23,568 bases of DNA from Planctomycetota bacterium. GTDB taxonomy: Bacteria > Planctomycetota > Planctomycetia > Pirellulales > Thermoguttaceae. The translations under genes and the position numbers were made by a program. The stretch lies in NCBI GenBank assembly GCA_023397045.1, contig JAEWUR010000015.1, positions 1 to 23,568 of the forward strand, in the 5' to 3' direction. Of this stretch, positions 8,467 through 15,111 are shown piece after piece. Under the pieces are notes generated by a model. The model was given only the letters and a program-made list of their open reading frames with translations. It did not search any database and had not been told where the DNA came from. How positions within the stretch are numbered: the first letter of the stretch is position 1; each line of letters starts with the position of its first letter.

Positions 8467-8690
8467 CGTCGTTCCTTCGCCGCGTCACGGAGAATGTCTT
8501 TGGCCCTTTCCGAAACATCGGCCTGACCGCTCCGGTATTTGCCGATACCTTGCGGCATGGGACGAGCACTGTGGGCATAGGCGGCCACCGCTTCTTGGAC
8601 GATTTCGCGTTCGCTGCGGCGCTGGGCCGCAGCCATCGTGCGGACCACGTCGGCAACCTGCCCATCAAGTTCCACGGTTAATGAAGGCAT
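8457..8690 (-). CDS. vapB: Ribbon-helix-helix antitoxin, VapB-type
   Basis: The 77-residue protein starts with a beta strand, SLTVELD, followed by two helices (QVADVVRTMAAAQ, SEREIVQEAVAAYAH), the ribbon-helix-helix pattern of CopG/VapB antitoxins. The polar C-terminal tail (GKYRSGQADVSERAKDIL) is the usual toxin-wrapping part. The ATG at 8690 is chosen because AAGGAGG precedes it at a workable distance; the TTG at 8723 would place that motif inside the coding region. It would neutralise the PIN protein encoded immediately downstream and probably autorepress the operon. The exact antitoxin subfamily is not certain. Confidence 0.8.
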   Translation of the reverse strand: MPSLTVELDGQVADVVRTMAAAQRRSEREIVQEAVAAYAHSARPMPQGIGKYRSGQADVSERAKDILRDAAKERRWP

Positions 8691-8757
8691 GGCAATCAAC
8701 CCCTCCTTGATAAACCCTAGCAAATACCTCTCCGGTTGTCAATAATCGTCGATGCGG

Positions 8758-9462
8758 TCAAGGGGTCGCAACCAGCACAGCCATCGCGATGGCGGCGGTC
8801 TCGATGCGGAGAATGCGCGAGCCGAGATCGATCGATTGCCAACCGGCGTCAACCGCCAACGCCACCTCGGCATCGGTGAAACCGCCTTCGGGACCGACGG
8901 CAATCGCAACGCGGTCGGGCATCACCGGCGGCAGTTCCGTCTCGGCGTCATTCGTCCGCGGATGGGCCAACAATCGGCACGTCAGCCCGGCCGTGTCCGC
9001 AATGAAATCGGGCCAGCTTCGCGCTTCGTCGATCTGCATCAACTGGTTTCGGCCGCATTGTTTCGAGGCCTCGATGACCGAGCGGCGCAATCGCTGGACC
9101 GCCTGTTCGACCGGTTGGGCAACCGCGCGGTCGGTGCTCAGCGGCACAACCCGGGCGACGCCCAATTCGACCGCTTTCTCGATCAGCCATTTCTGGCGAT
9201 CGCCCTTCGGCAGCGTAACGCCGAGCGTGATGGCCATCGGCAATTCGCGGCTGATTTCATCGCGCGAGAGGATCGACAATTCGACCGTGCTTCGCCGGAA
9301 ACTGTCGACGACGGCCGGGAACTCGGCGCCGCTGCCGTCGAACAGGACGACCTGCGTGCCCGGCCCGGCTCGCATCACGTGGATCAGGTGATGGGCCTCG
9401 GGCCCGGAAAGCGTCACGTGGCTATGCGAGATCGGTTCTTCGACGAAATAGCGGTTTGTCAT
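8758..9462 (-). CDS. rsmE: 16S rRNA m3U1498 methyltransferase
   Basis: The 234-residue protein is an RsmE-type SPOUT methyltransferase, which uses SAM to methylate N3 of U1498 in helix 44 of 16S rRNA. Signature segments are EASKQCGRN (131-139), AVGPEGGFT (188-195) and LGSRILRIETA (213-223), the last two forming the trefoil-knot SAM site. An N-terminal PUA-like RNA-binding part begins MTNRYFV. Length is normal. The ATG at 9462 follows only two bases after a palindromic repeat, whose GGGTGAG end may serve as the ribosome binding site. It lies 34 bases upstream of the vapB TTG on the same strand, so read-through into the toxin-antitoxin pair is possible. Confidence 0.95.
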   Translation of the reverse strand: MTNRYFVEEPISHSHVTLSGPEAHHLIHVMRAGPGTQVVLFDGSGAEFPAVVDSFRRSTVELSILSRDEISRELPMAITLGVTLPKGDRQKWLIEKAVELGVARVVPLSTDRAVAQPVEQAVQRLRRSVIEASKQCGRNQLMQIDEARSWPDFIADTAGLTCRLLAHPRTNDAETELPPVMPDRVAIAVGPEGGFTDAEVALAVDAGWQSIDLGSRILRIETAAIAMAVLVATP

Positions 9463-9464
9463 GA

Positions 9465-9498
9465 CTCACCCTAACCCTCTCCCGGCGGGAGAGGGGAC
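9465..9498. repeat. CTCTCCC/GGGAGAGG palindromic repeat, copy C (left arm of 34-bp inverted pair)
   Basis: The core is CCCTCTCCC-GGC-GGGAGAGGG, preceded by CTCACCCTAA. All 34 bases are identical to the reverse complement of 10392-10425, and identity ends at both edges. It lies between the rsmE start codon and the ExeA-like ATPase gene. Confidence 0.9.
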
Positions 9499-9588
9499 CC
9501 GTTTTCAGACACGTCCTCAATTCTCCGCCGGATTATACCGAAAAAAGAGGATATACGGGAGATACTATGCCCTGGGGGACAGAGATCG

Positions 9589-10389
9589 ATGTATCAAGCA
9601 TATTGGGGACTGGGCGAATCGCCGTTTCGAAACGTTCTGGATCCGAATTTCTTCTATCAGAGCCCTACACATGAAGAGGCGCTTGCCCGACTCCAGTTTC
9701 TGGTGCTCGAGAAACGTCGGCTTGGGTTGATTTCAGGTCCGTCGGGCAGCGGAAAGTCGTTTCTGCTAAAAATCTTCGCCGCGCAGATTCGGCAGGCCGC
9801 GCAGCCCGTGGCGAAGCTTAGTCTTTTGGCCGTCGAGCCGGCCGAGATGCTGTGGCGAGTTCTTTCCGGTTGGGGATGCAGCCTGGACCAAACGTCGTCG
9901 CTGTCGGCGCTTTGGCGGAAGCTGAGCGATCGGTTGATCGAGTACCGTTATCAGCAGCTTGCAGCCATCGCGTTGTTCGACGACGTCGATCGGGCAGGCC
10001 CCGAGACGTTGCAGTGCATCGAACGCCTGGCCAACTACGATCGTTCGCCGGAAGCGCGTTTGAGCGTCGTCTTGGCGGGCCGTGAAATCTCCGAGGCCGT
10101 TTTGGGTGATCGGCTCATTGACATGGCGGAACTGCGGGTCGATCTCGAACCGTGGGAGCCGGCCGATACCGAGCATTGCGTGACGTCGCTCCTGGCCCAG
10201 GCAGGCCGCCGCTCGCCGATTTTTGCCAAGCCGGCCGTCGAACGGTTGCACGAATTGTCGCACGGTATACCGCGGCAGGTCTCGCAGTTGGCCGACCTCT
10301 CGTTGATGGCCGGCGCCGGTCAACGTCTTCAACAGATCGATGTTGACGTGGTCGAAAACGTTTTTCAGGAGCTATGCCGACACAGCTAA
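9589..10389 (+). CDS. ExeA-like AAA ATPase, short form
   Basis: The 266-residue protein opens with MYQAYWGLGESPF, the hallmark start of the ExeA/GspA family (AAA_22-like). The Walker A motif GPSGSGKS lies at 50-57. The Walker B reads ALFDDVD (128-134), where most relatives have DE(A/x)Q, so the catalytic Glu position is Asp. LAGRE at 162-166 is the probable sensor 1 region. It ends after the AAA module and lacks the peptidoglycan-binding domain of Aeromonas ExeA. Family members work in secretin assembly, polysaccharide export or transposition (TniB/MuB). The gene is monocistronic, flanked by inverted copies of one repeat, and faces a pseudopilin-like gene, which gives weak support for a secretion or pilus role. 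The ATG at 9589 has a purine-rich stretch (GGGGACAGAG) upstream. Confidence 0.82.
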   Translation: MYQAYWGLGESPFRNVLDPNFFYQSPTHEEALARLQFLVLEKRRLGLISGPSGSGKSFLLKIFAAQIRQAAQPVAKLSLLAVEPAEMLWRVLSGWGCSLDQTSSLSALWRKLSDRLIEYRYQQLAAIALFDDVDRAGPETLQCIERLANYDRSPEARLSVVLAGREISEAVLGDRLIDMAELRVDLEPWEPADTEHCVTSLLAQAGRRSPIFAKPAVERLHELSHGIPRQVSQLADLSLMAGAGQRLQQIDVDVVENVFQELCRHS

Positions 10390-10391
10390 TC

Positions 10392-10425
10392 GTCCCCTCT
10401 CCCGCCGGGAGAGGGTTAGGGTGAG
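10392..10425. repeat. CTCTCCC/GGGAGAGG palindromic repeat, copy D (right arm of 34-bp inverted pair)
   Basis: It begins two bases after the ATPase stop codon and is the exact reverse complement of copy C. It lies in the gap between the convergent ends of the ATPase and the DUF1559 gene, so it may end both transcripts. Confidence 0.9.
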
Positions 10426-10453
10426 GGCATTTCACCAACGGCTGATCAATCGA

Positions 10454-11425
10454 TCAATCCGGCGGCATTGTGGCTTCGCCGCCGTCGATCGTTGCCAGAT
10501 CGCCGAAGATCCGCATGTCGATTGTTTTCGGGATCAGTCGCACCGACCCGTCGCAGTAGACGAAATTGATCCCGGACGGATGGACGCTACCCCAGCCGCG
10601 TTTGCAGGGGATATCGTCGGTTGGCCCTCCGGCGTCGACGCAACGGTCGAAGTCGCCCCAGAGCGTTCGAGGTTCATCTGTTGCACCGGACAGGGTGTAG
10701 TAGGCGTAGGGGTAGGCCCAGTAGGTTCGATACGGCAGGTTGGTCGACGCGGTCGCCTCGCCGACCAGCAGCGTTTGCGATGAGCCATCCTTGATCGTGT
10801 CGAGGCTTTCGGTCGTGTAGCCCCAGACGCCGACCATGTGGATTGGGCCTCGCGATTCCCTGGCGTAGGTGTGGAGCGTCATTTCGGAATCGAGGAAGTT
10901 GAACCCGTCGTCGCTTCGCCCACTCATGGCGCGATACGAGCCAGGGGCATATTTCGCGCCGGCCTGGGCGGCGGGACCCGTCGCCGGCGTTCCGAGCGAG
11001 GTCTGCTCCGTCTCCGACGGACAAAGATAGGCCGAGACAAAGGTTTCGCGGACAGCCTGATTCTGTGGCGATTCGTTGTCATAACGAAGATCGTACCGAT
11101 CCCACAACGTCTTCTGCTCGATATAGGGCAGTATGGCAATCAGCCAACTGCCGAAGTGCGTTGAGTACGACGTAGCCGGCTCGGGCGCGCCGGGGCAGGT
11201 GTCGACTTTCGTGCGGCGCAAATTGCCCGGCGGAAACGATCCGATGGCCGAGTGATAATTGTGGAGCGCCAGTCCAATCTGCTTCAGGTTGTTGGTGCAC
11301 TGCATCTGTCTTGCCGCCTCGCGAGCCTGCTGGACGGCCGGCAGGAGCAAGGCGACGAGGATGCCAATGATCGTTACGACGACCAGCAATTCGATCAGGC
11401 TGAATGCCGTGCGATGGGTCGACAT
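10454..11425 (-). CDS. DUF1559 pseudopilin-like protein
   Basis: The 323-residue protein has a type IV prepilin-like N-terminus: a short basic leader (MSTHRTA), then [16 protein letters not shown], with Glu at position +5 after the predicted cleavage before F8. The residue before the cut is Ala rather than the usual Gly. The rest is the DUF1559 (SBP_bac_10) domain that is greatly expanded in planctomycetes, ending with the H-x9-DG motif region [19 protein letters not shown]. Function is unknown; an exported or pilus-like surface protein processed by a prepilin peptidase is likely. AGGA lies nine bases before the ATG. It follows the PEP-CTERM gene by 40 bases on the same strand and may share its transcript. 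Confidence 0.92.
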   Translation of the reverse strand: MSTHRTAFSLIELLVVVTIIGILVALLLPAVQQAREAARQMQCTNNLKQIGLALHNYHSAIGSFPPGNLRRTKVDTCPGAPEPATSYSTHFGSWLIAILPYIEQKTLWDRYDLRYDNESPQNQAVRETFVSAYLCPSETEQTSLGTPATGPAAQAGAKYAPGSYRAMSGRSDDGFNFLDSEMTLHTYARESRGPIHMVGVWGYTTESLDTIKDGSSQTLLVGEATASTNLPYRTYWAYPYAYYTLSGATDEPRTLWGDFDRCVDAGGPTDDIPCKRGWGSVHPSGINFVYCDGSVRLIPKTIDMRIFGDLATIDGGEATMPPD

Positions 11426-11465
11426 GAACTCGTTTCCTACACGTCTCTGGCCCGGAAACCGCCGC

Positions 11466-12410
11466 TCACGTTAGCTTACGCCGGACGAGCAATGCCGACA
11501 AGGCCGCGAGGAGCAACAGGCAGCAACTGCCCGGCTCCGGAACGGTCATCTGCGACGCATTGGTCAGCCAGAGACGATATCCGCTCTTGGCGTTGTAGCT
11601 ATCCTGGTCAAAAATCGCGGTGATGCTGAACGGATTCGACGTTAGCGAGGCAACATCCATCGACTCGGGCGACAGGTTTTCGTCGAGCCCTAGCTTCAGA
11701 TCCATCGACAGATCGCCTTGTTTGACGACCACGGTCGCGTTGTTGTTCCACAGCGAAACGCTCGCCGGATCGAGAAACAGATTATCGAGATGGACGAGCG
11801 TTCCTTGATAATGCTCGGCACCCGTCGCTCGCGTTGAATCGAAGAGGAATTGCGTGTTGTCCGCGGATTTCACTTGGGAGAGCGAAAGTGGAGTGGCCAC
11901 GGGCGTGCCGCCGCGTGACAGCACGGTGATGTCGAAATCATAGGCCGAATCGGTCATGTGCTGTTCGTTGATATTGAACTTCCCTTTGTAAAACATGCCG
12001 GCGACATCACTGGTCACGGTCACCAGGTCGCCGTAAGCGAGCGACTGCCCATCGGTGCCCGAGTCGACCATCAAACGCTCGATTTCGGAACCCCAGACTT
12101 CGTTGCTGTAGATTTGCGGCGGATTGGAGTAGGTGAACGCCCGGACCATGTACAGGGCCGCGCCGCCAATATCGTTTGGATTGACCGATTGGATGAAGAC
12201 CTGCCACTCGTCGGCGCCGCTGAGCATGTCATAGGGGTTGTTGATCACGATGCCCGTCATTTCGATCGGGCCGCCCTCAAAACTGCTGTTTCCGTCCTGG
12301 TCGACGGCTTCCAACTCAGAAAAAGTCGTCGTGACGGCGCTCGCGCTTGGCAAACAAACCGCTCCGCCAAGAATGCCAATCGTGAAGATGCTAATCGCCA
12401 AGATTCTCAT
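11466..12410 (-). CDS. PEP-CTERM sorting-domain protein
   Basis: The 314-residue protein has an N-terminal signal peptide (hydrophobic 3-17, cut after about ASA at 23-25) and a C-terminal sorting tag: VPEPGS, a Cys/Leu-rich membrane segment and the basic end RRKLT. Such proteins are sorted by exosortase to the envelope or extracellular matrix. The body ([27 protein letters not shown] and on) is acidic, Asn/Asp rich and predicted to be beta-rich; I do not recognise a catalytic domain. GAGG lies ten bases before the ATG. The downstream DUF1559 gene is 40 bases away. The upstream region contains three small hairpins. Confidence 0.85.
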   Translation of the reverse strand: MRILAISIFTIGILGGAVCLPSASAVTTTFSELEAVDQDGNSSFEGGPIEMTGIVINNPYDMLSGADEWQVFIQSVNPNDIGGAALYMVRAFTYSNPPQIYSNEVWGSEIERLMVDSGTDGQSLAYGDLVTVTSDVAGMFYKGKFNINEQHMTDSAYDFDITVLSRGGTPVATPLSLSQVKSADNTQFLFDSTRATGAEHYQGTLVHLDNLFLDPASVSLWNNNATVVVKQGDLSMDLKLGLDENLSPESMDVASLTSNPFSITAIFDQDSYNAKSGYRLWLTNASQMTVPEPGSCCLLLLAALSALLVRRKLT

Positions 12411-12463
12411 AGTCTCGCTACCTCTTAGAAAAAAAGTGGGGAGTGTTGGAGGGTTCGAACGTT

Positions 12464-12535
12464 ACTGTGGCCAACAGTGGTGTTACGGAATTGAATGCCG
12501 TAATACCGCCATTGTAGCGGTGGCTTTCCTTTTTG
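12464..12535. other. Cluster of three small hairpins in a divergent gap
   Basis: The stems are ACTGT/ACAGT (12464-12478), TTACGG/CCGTAA (12483-12503) and ACCGC/GCGGT (12505-12521). The last is followed on the plus strand by TGGCTTTCCTTTTT, so it resembles a terminator reading right. It also lies in the presumed leader of the PEP-CTERM mRNA on the minus strand. No gene on the plus strand ends here, so its role is unclear. Confidence 0.45.
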
Positions 12536-12622
12536 CAATAGCGAGGTCGAAAGAAATGTTCGGCGGCCGAGAGGTCTATATTAAATATCGTCGTAACTAT
12601 AGCCGTGACCAAGGGTTCAGGC

Positions 12623-12651
12623 TTGTTTGAAAATTGCCGGCAAAGTACACT
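12623..12651 (+). promoter_or_regulatory. Candidate promoter of the DUF1611-dehydrogenase operon
   Basis: TTGTTT (12623-12628) and TACACT (12646-12651) are separated by 17 bases. The expected start site is about 12658, directly at the ATG at 12659. No Shine-Dalgarno precedes that ATG, so the message may be leaderless. Confidence 0.45.
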
Positions 12652-12658
12652 CTGTGTC

Positions 12659-13708
12659 ATGGCAACCGCACGACGCATGGCGATTATGACCGACGGGTTC
12701 AACGACGCCTTCACGGCCAAAACGGCCATCTGTCTGCTCCGGTATCGGCCCGACGAGGTCGTGGCCGTGCTGGATCGGCAGTCGGCCGGCAAGTCGGCTC
12801 AGGAGGTTTTTGGGGCCGGCGGATCGATCCCATGCGTCGGATCGTTGGCCGACGCTGCCGGGGCCAACACGTTCGTCGTCGGTATCGCGCCGCCCGGCGG
12901 AAAAATCCCGCCGCATTGGCACCCGATTATTCTCGAAGCGATTGCGCGGAAGATGACCGTCGTCTCGGGCCTGCATGAATTCCTTCGCGACGATCCGGAG
13001 TTCTACAAAGCAGCCGCCGTCCATGGCGTGCAACTGATCGACATTCGCGACAACGACGAGCGCGACGTGGCCCAACGCGTCGGGCTTCGCGACGACTGCC
13101 TGCGGATCCACACGATCGCCAACGATTGCAGTTGTGGAAAGATGGTCGCCAGCGTCGAACTGGCCGACGGACTGAAACGATCGGGGGTTGATGCCGCTTT
13201 TGTGGCGACCGGTCAGACGGGCATTTTGGTTGCCGGCGGAGGTTGTCCGATCGATCGGGTCATCGCCGATTTCGTGACCGGAGCGGCCGAAAAGCTGGTG
13301 CTGGCCAATCAGCATCATGAGGTCATCGTCGTCGAGGGGCAAGGCAGCCTGTTCCATCCGCGTTACTCCTGCGTCACGTTGGGGCTGCTGCACGGTTTGA
13401 TGCCCGACGGACTGATTCTTTGTTATGAGATGGGCCGCGACACGGTCATGGGAATGGAGGACGTGTCTCTGCCGTCGCTGGAAAAAGTCGTCGAGTTTTA
13501 CGAGGCGGCCGCGAACATCATGCATCCCTGCCGAGTCATTGGCGTGGCGGTCAACGGACTAAGGTTTTCGGATCGCGACGTGGACGACGAGTGCGAGCAA
13601 GTAAGCCGCCGGCTCGGCCTGCCGGCCTGCGATGTGATTCGGCACGGCCCGGCCAAACTGGTCGAGGCGGTCACGGAACTCCAGAAAACACGGAAGAAAC
13701 AACGATGA
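12659..13708 (+). CDS. DUF1611 protein, DgcN-type N-acyltransferase family
   Basis: The 349-residue protein matches the DUF1611 family: an N-terminal Rossmann-like part to about 140 and a P-loop-like C-terminal part with NDCSCGKMV (155-163, the family's GTDCxVGKM site, here with Asn for Gly), ATGQTGIL (183-190) and VVEGQGSLFHP (224-234). The founding characterised member, DgcN, acetylates D-glutamate as the first step of conversion to L-glutamate with the racemase DgcA. Function is assigned by family, and the changed P-loop base residue leaves some doubt. The start is uncertain: an upstream in-frame GTG (12605) and an internal ATG (12677) exist. The stop overlaps the start of a glutamate dehydrogenase, so the two are translationally coupled. 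No dgcA-like epimerase gene is in the window. Confidence 0.82.
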   Translation: MATARRMAIMTDGFNDAFTAKTAICLLRYRPDEVVAVLDRQSAGKSAQEVFGAGGSIPCVGSLADAAGANTFVVGIAPPGGKIPPHWHPIILEAIARKMTVVSGLHEFLRDDPEFYKAAAVHGVQLIDIRDNDERDVAQRVGLRDDCLRIHTIANDCSCGKMVASVELADGLKRSGVDAAFVATGQTGILVAGGGCPIDRVIADFVTGAAEKLVLANQHHEVIVVEGQGSLFHPRYSCVTLGLLHGLMPDGLILCYEMGRDTVMGMEDVSLPSLEKVVEFYEAAANIMHPCRVIGVAVNGLRFSDRDVDDECEQVSRRLGLPACDVIRHGPAKLVEAVTELQKTRKKQR

Positions 13709-14964
13709 GCCATGCGAGCGGAACGATTCTCGGCACCGCGGTTTGGAACGCCCGGCAGGCTGCGGAACGCCTGAAACTTGATGAGGCGATGCTTCAGCGG
13801 ATCATCGAGCCGTCGGAGCAGATTCGAACCGTGATCCATCCGATGATGCTCGACGGGCGGATTCTGCACGTTCCGACGTTCGTCGTGCGGCACAGCGACA
13901 TCCTCGGTCCGGCCAAGGGCGGCATTCGGATGACCGAGACGGTGAGCCTTGACGAAGTCACCGGTTTGGCGATGGAGATGACGTGGAAGACATCGCTCGT
14001 CGGCGTGCCGTTCGGCGGCGGCAAGGCGGGCATCTGTTGCGATCCGGCCAGTCTGAGTCCGGTCGAAAAAGAGATCGTGCTTCGAGGATTCACCCGAGGC
14101 GTGCGCCGGCACATCGGTCCGGAAATCTACGTGCCTGCCCCCGACATGGGCACGAACGAGCGCGACATGGGCCATATCCGCGATTGCGTTTCGTATAGCG
14201 ACGGCCGGTCAATTACCGTCGGGTGTTTCGTCACGGGCAAGCCGGTCGTGTTGGGCGGAATCGTCGGACGCCGCGAGGCCACCGGACGCGGCGTGGTGGC
14301 GACCATAGCCTCGGCCTGCGAACGATTGAACCGGCGCATCTCCGATTTGCGCGTGGCGGTGCAGGGATTTGGCAACGTCGGAGCGGTGGCGGCGCTGACC
14401 ATTGCCGAGCGCGGCGCCCGGGTCGTTGCGGTCTCGGACGTTGCGGGCGGCGTGTATCGCGAGAACGGATTGGACGTTTCGAAGTTGGCGGCCCATGTTG
14501 CGGCCAGCGGCGGCGTCAAGGGATTCGCCGGCGCCACTGACATTGCCCGAGATGCCGTGCTCGAAGCCGAATGCGACGTGTTGATCCCTGCCGCGGCCGG
14601 TTCGGTTATTACCGAGGAAAACGCCGGGCGGATCCGCGCGACGATGATTGCCGAAGGCGCCAACGCCCCGCTGACGCCGCCGGCCGATGCAATCCTCAAC
14701 GGCCGCAATGTTTTTATTATTCCCGACATTTTGTGCAACGCGGGCGGCGTCTTCGTCTCGTATTTGGAATATACGCAGGAGACCCAACGCGACCAGATGA
14801 CCCGCGACGAGGTCGAACGCCGATTGGCCGATCGCATGGAAACGACGTTCCAGCAGGTCTACGAGCGAGCGCAACGCACCAACGAGACGATGCGCCACGC
14901 GGCGATGGACATTGCGGTCGGCCGAGTGGTCGAGGGGATCACCGCCCGCGGCCTGTTGCCGTAG
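13705..14964 (+). CDS. gdhA: Glu/Leu/Phe/Val dehydrogenase, probable glutamate dehydrogenase
   Basis: The 419-residue protein interconverts L-glutamate with 2-oxoglutarate and ammonia. Visible motifs are GPAKGGIR (K71, substrate site), VPFGGGKAGI (K107, catalytic Lys), APDMGTN (D147) and the Rossmann GFGNVG (221-226), with an acidic residue at the end of the next strand (VVAVSD, D245) that favours NAD over NADP. The usual GGGKGG reads GGGKAG here. Length is normal for the hexameric class. The ATG at 13705 overlaps the upstream stop (ATGA), and GGAAG lies eight bases before it; a longer in-frame version from 13591 would run deep into the DUF1611 gene. Coupling to DUF1611 supports glutamate as the substrate over a branched amino acid, but specificity is not proven by sequence. 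Confidence 0.93.
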   Translation: MSHASGTILGTAVWNARQAAERLKLDEAMLQRIIEPSEQIRTVIHPMMLDGRILHVPTFVVRHSDILGPAKGGIRMTETVSLDEVTGLAMEMTWKTSLVGVPFGGGKAGICCDPASLSPVEKEIVLRGFTRGVRRHIGPEIYVPAPDMGTNERDMGHIRDCVSYSDGRSITVGCFVTGKPVVLGGIVGRREATGRGVVATIASACERLNRRISDLRVAVQGFGNVGAVAALTIAERGARVVAVSDVAGGVYRENGLDVSKLAAHVAASGGVKGFAGATDIARDAVLEAECDVLIPAAAGSVITEENAGRIRATMIAEGANAPLTPPADAILNGRNVFIIPDILCNAGGVFVSYLEYTQETQRDQMTRDEVERRLADRMETTFQQVYERAQRTNETMRHAAMDIAVGRVVEGITARGLLP

Positions 14965-14984
14965 GCCCCAAGAAATAAACAAAG

Positions 14985-15014
14985 TTTGCAGTTTTGCGCG
15001 AGAATTGATACAAT
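14985..15014 (+). promoter_or_regulatory. Candidate promoter of the Gfo/Idh/MocA gene
   Basis: TTTGCA (14985-14990) and TACAAT (15009-15014) are separated by 18 bases. Transcription would start near 15021, giving a leader of about 90 bases. A Shine-Dalgarno AGGAG at 15099-15103 lies eight bases before the ATG at 15112. Confidence 0.5.
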
Positions 15015-15111
15015 ACGAGCATGCGATTCGTCGGAGTTCGCTCCGGTGAGCGCGCCGCACGATACCCGCCTACACCTCCATCCCGCCTAACTTTTTGTAG
15101 GAGCAACTTCG

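Noticed and set aside
7935..8760. Genomic island integrated at tRNA-Ser
   Set aside because: No direct repeat of the tRNA 3' end and no integrase gene are found in the window.
9461..9730. Open frame starting MTHPNPLPAGEG
   Set aside because: The start is translated repeat copy C, and the rest overlaps the ExeA-like ATPase in another frame.
12449..12462. GGAGGGTTCGAAC, like a tRNA T arm
   Set aside because: There is no acceptor, anticodon or D arm around it.
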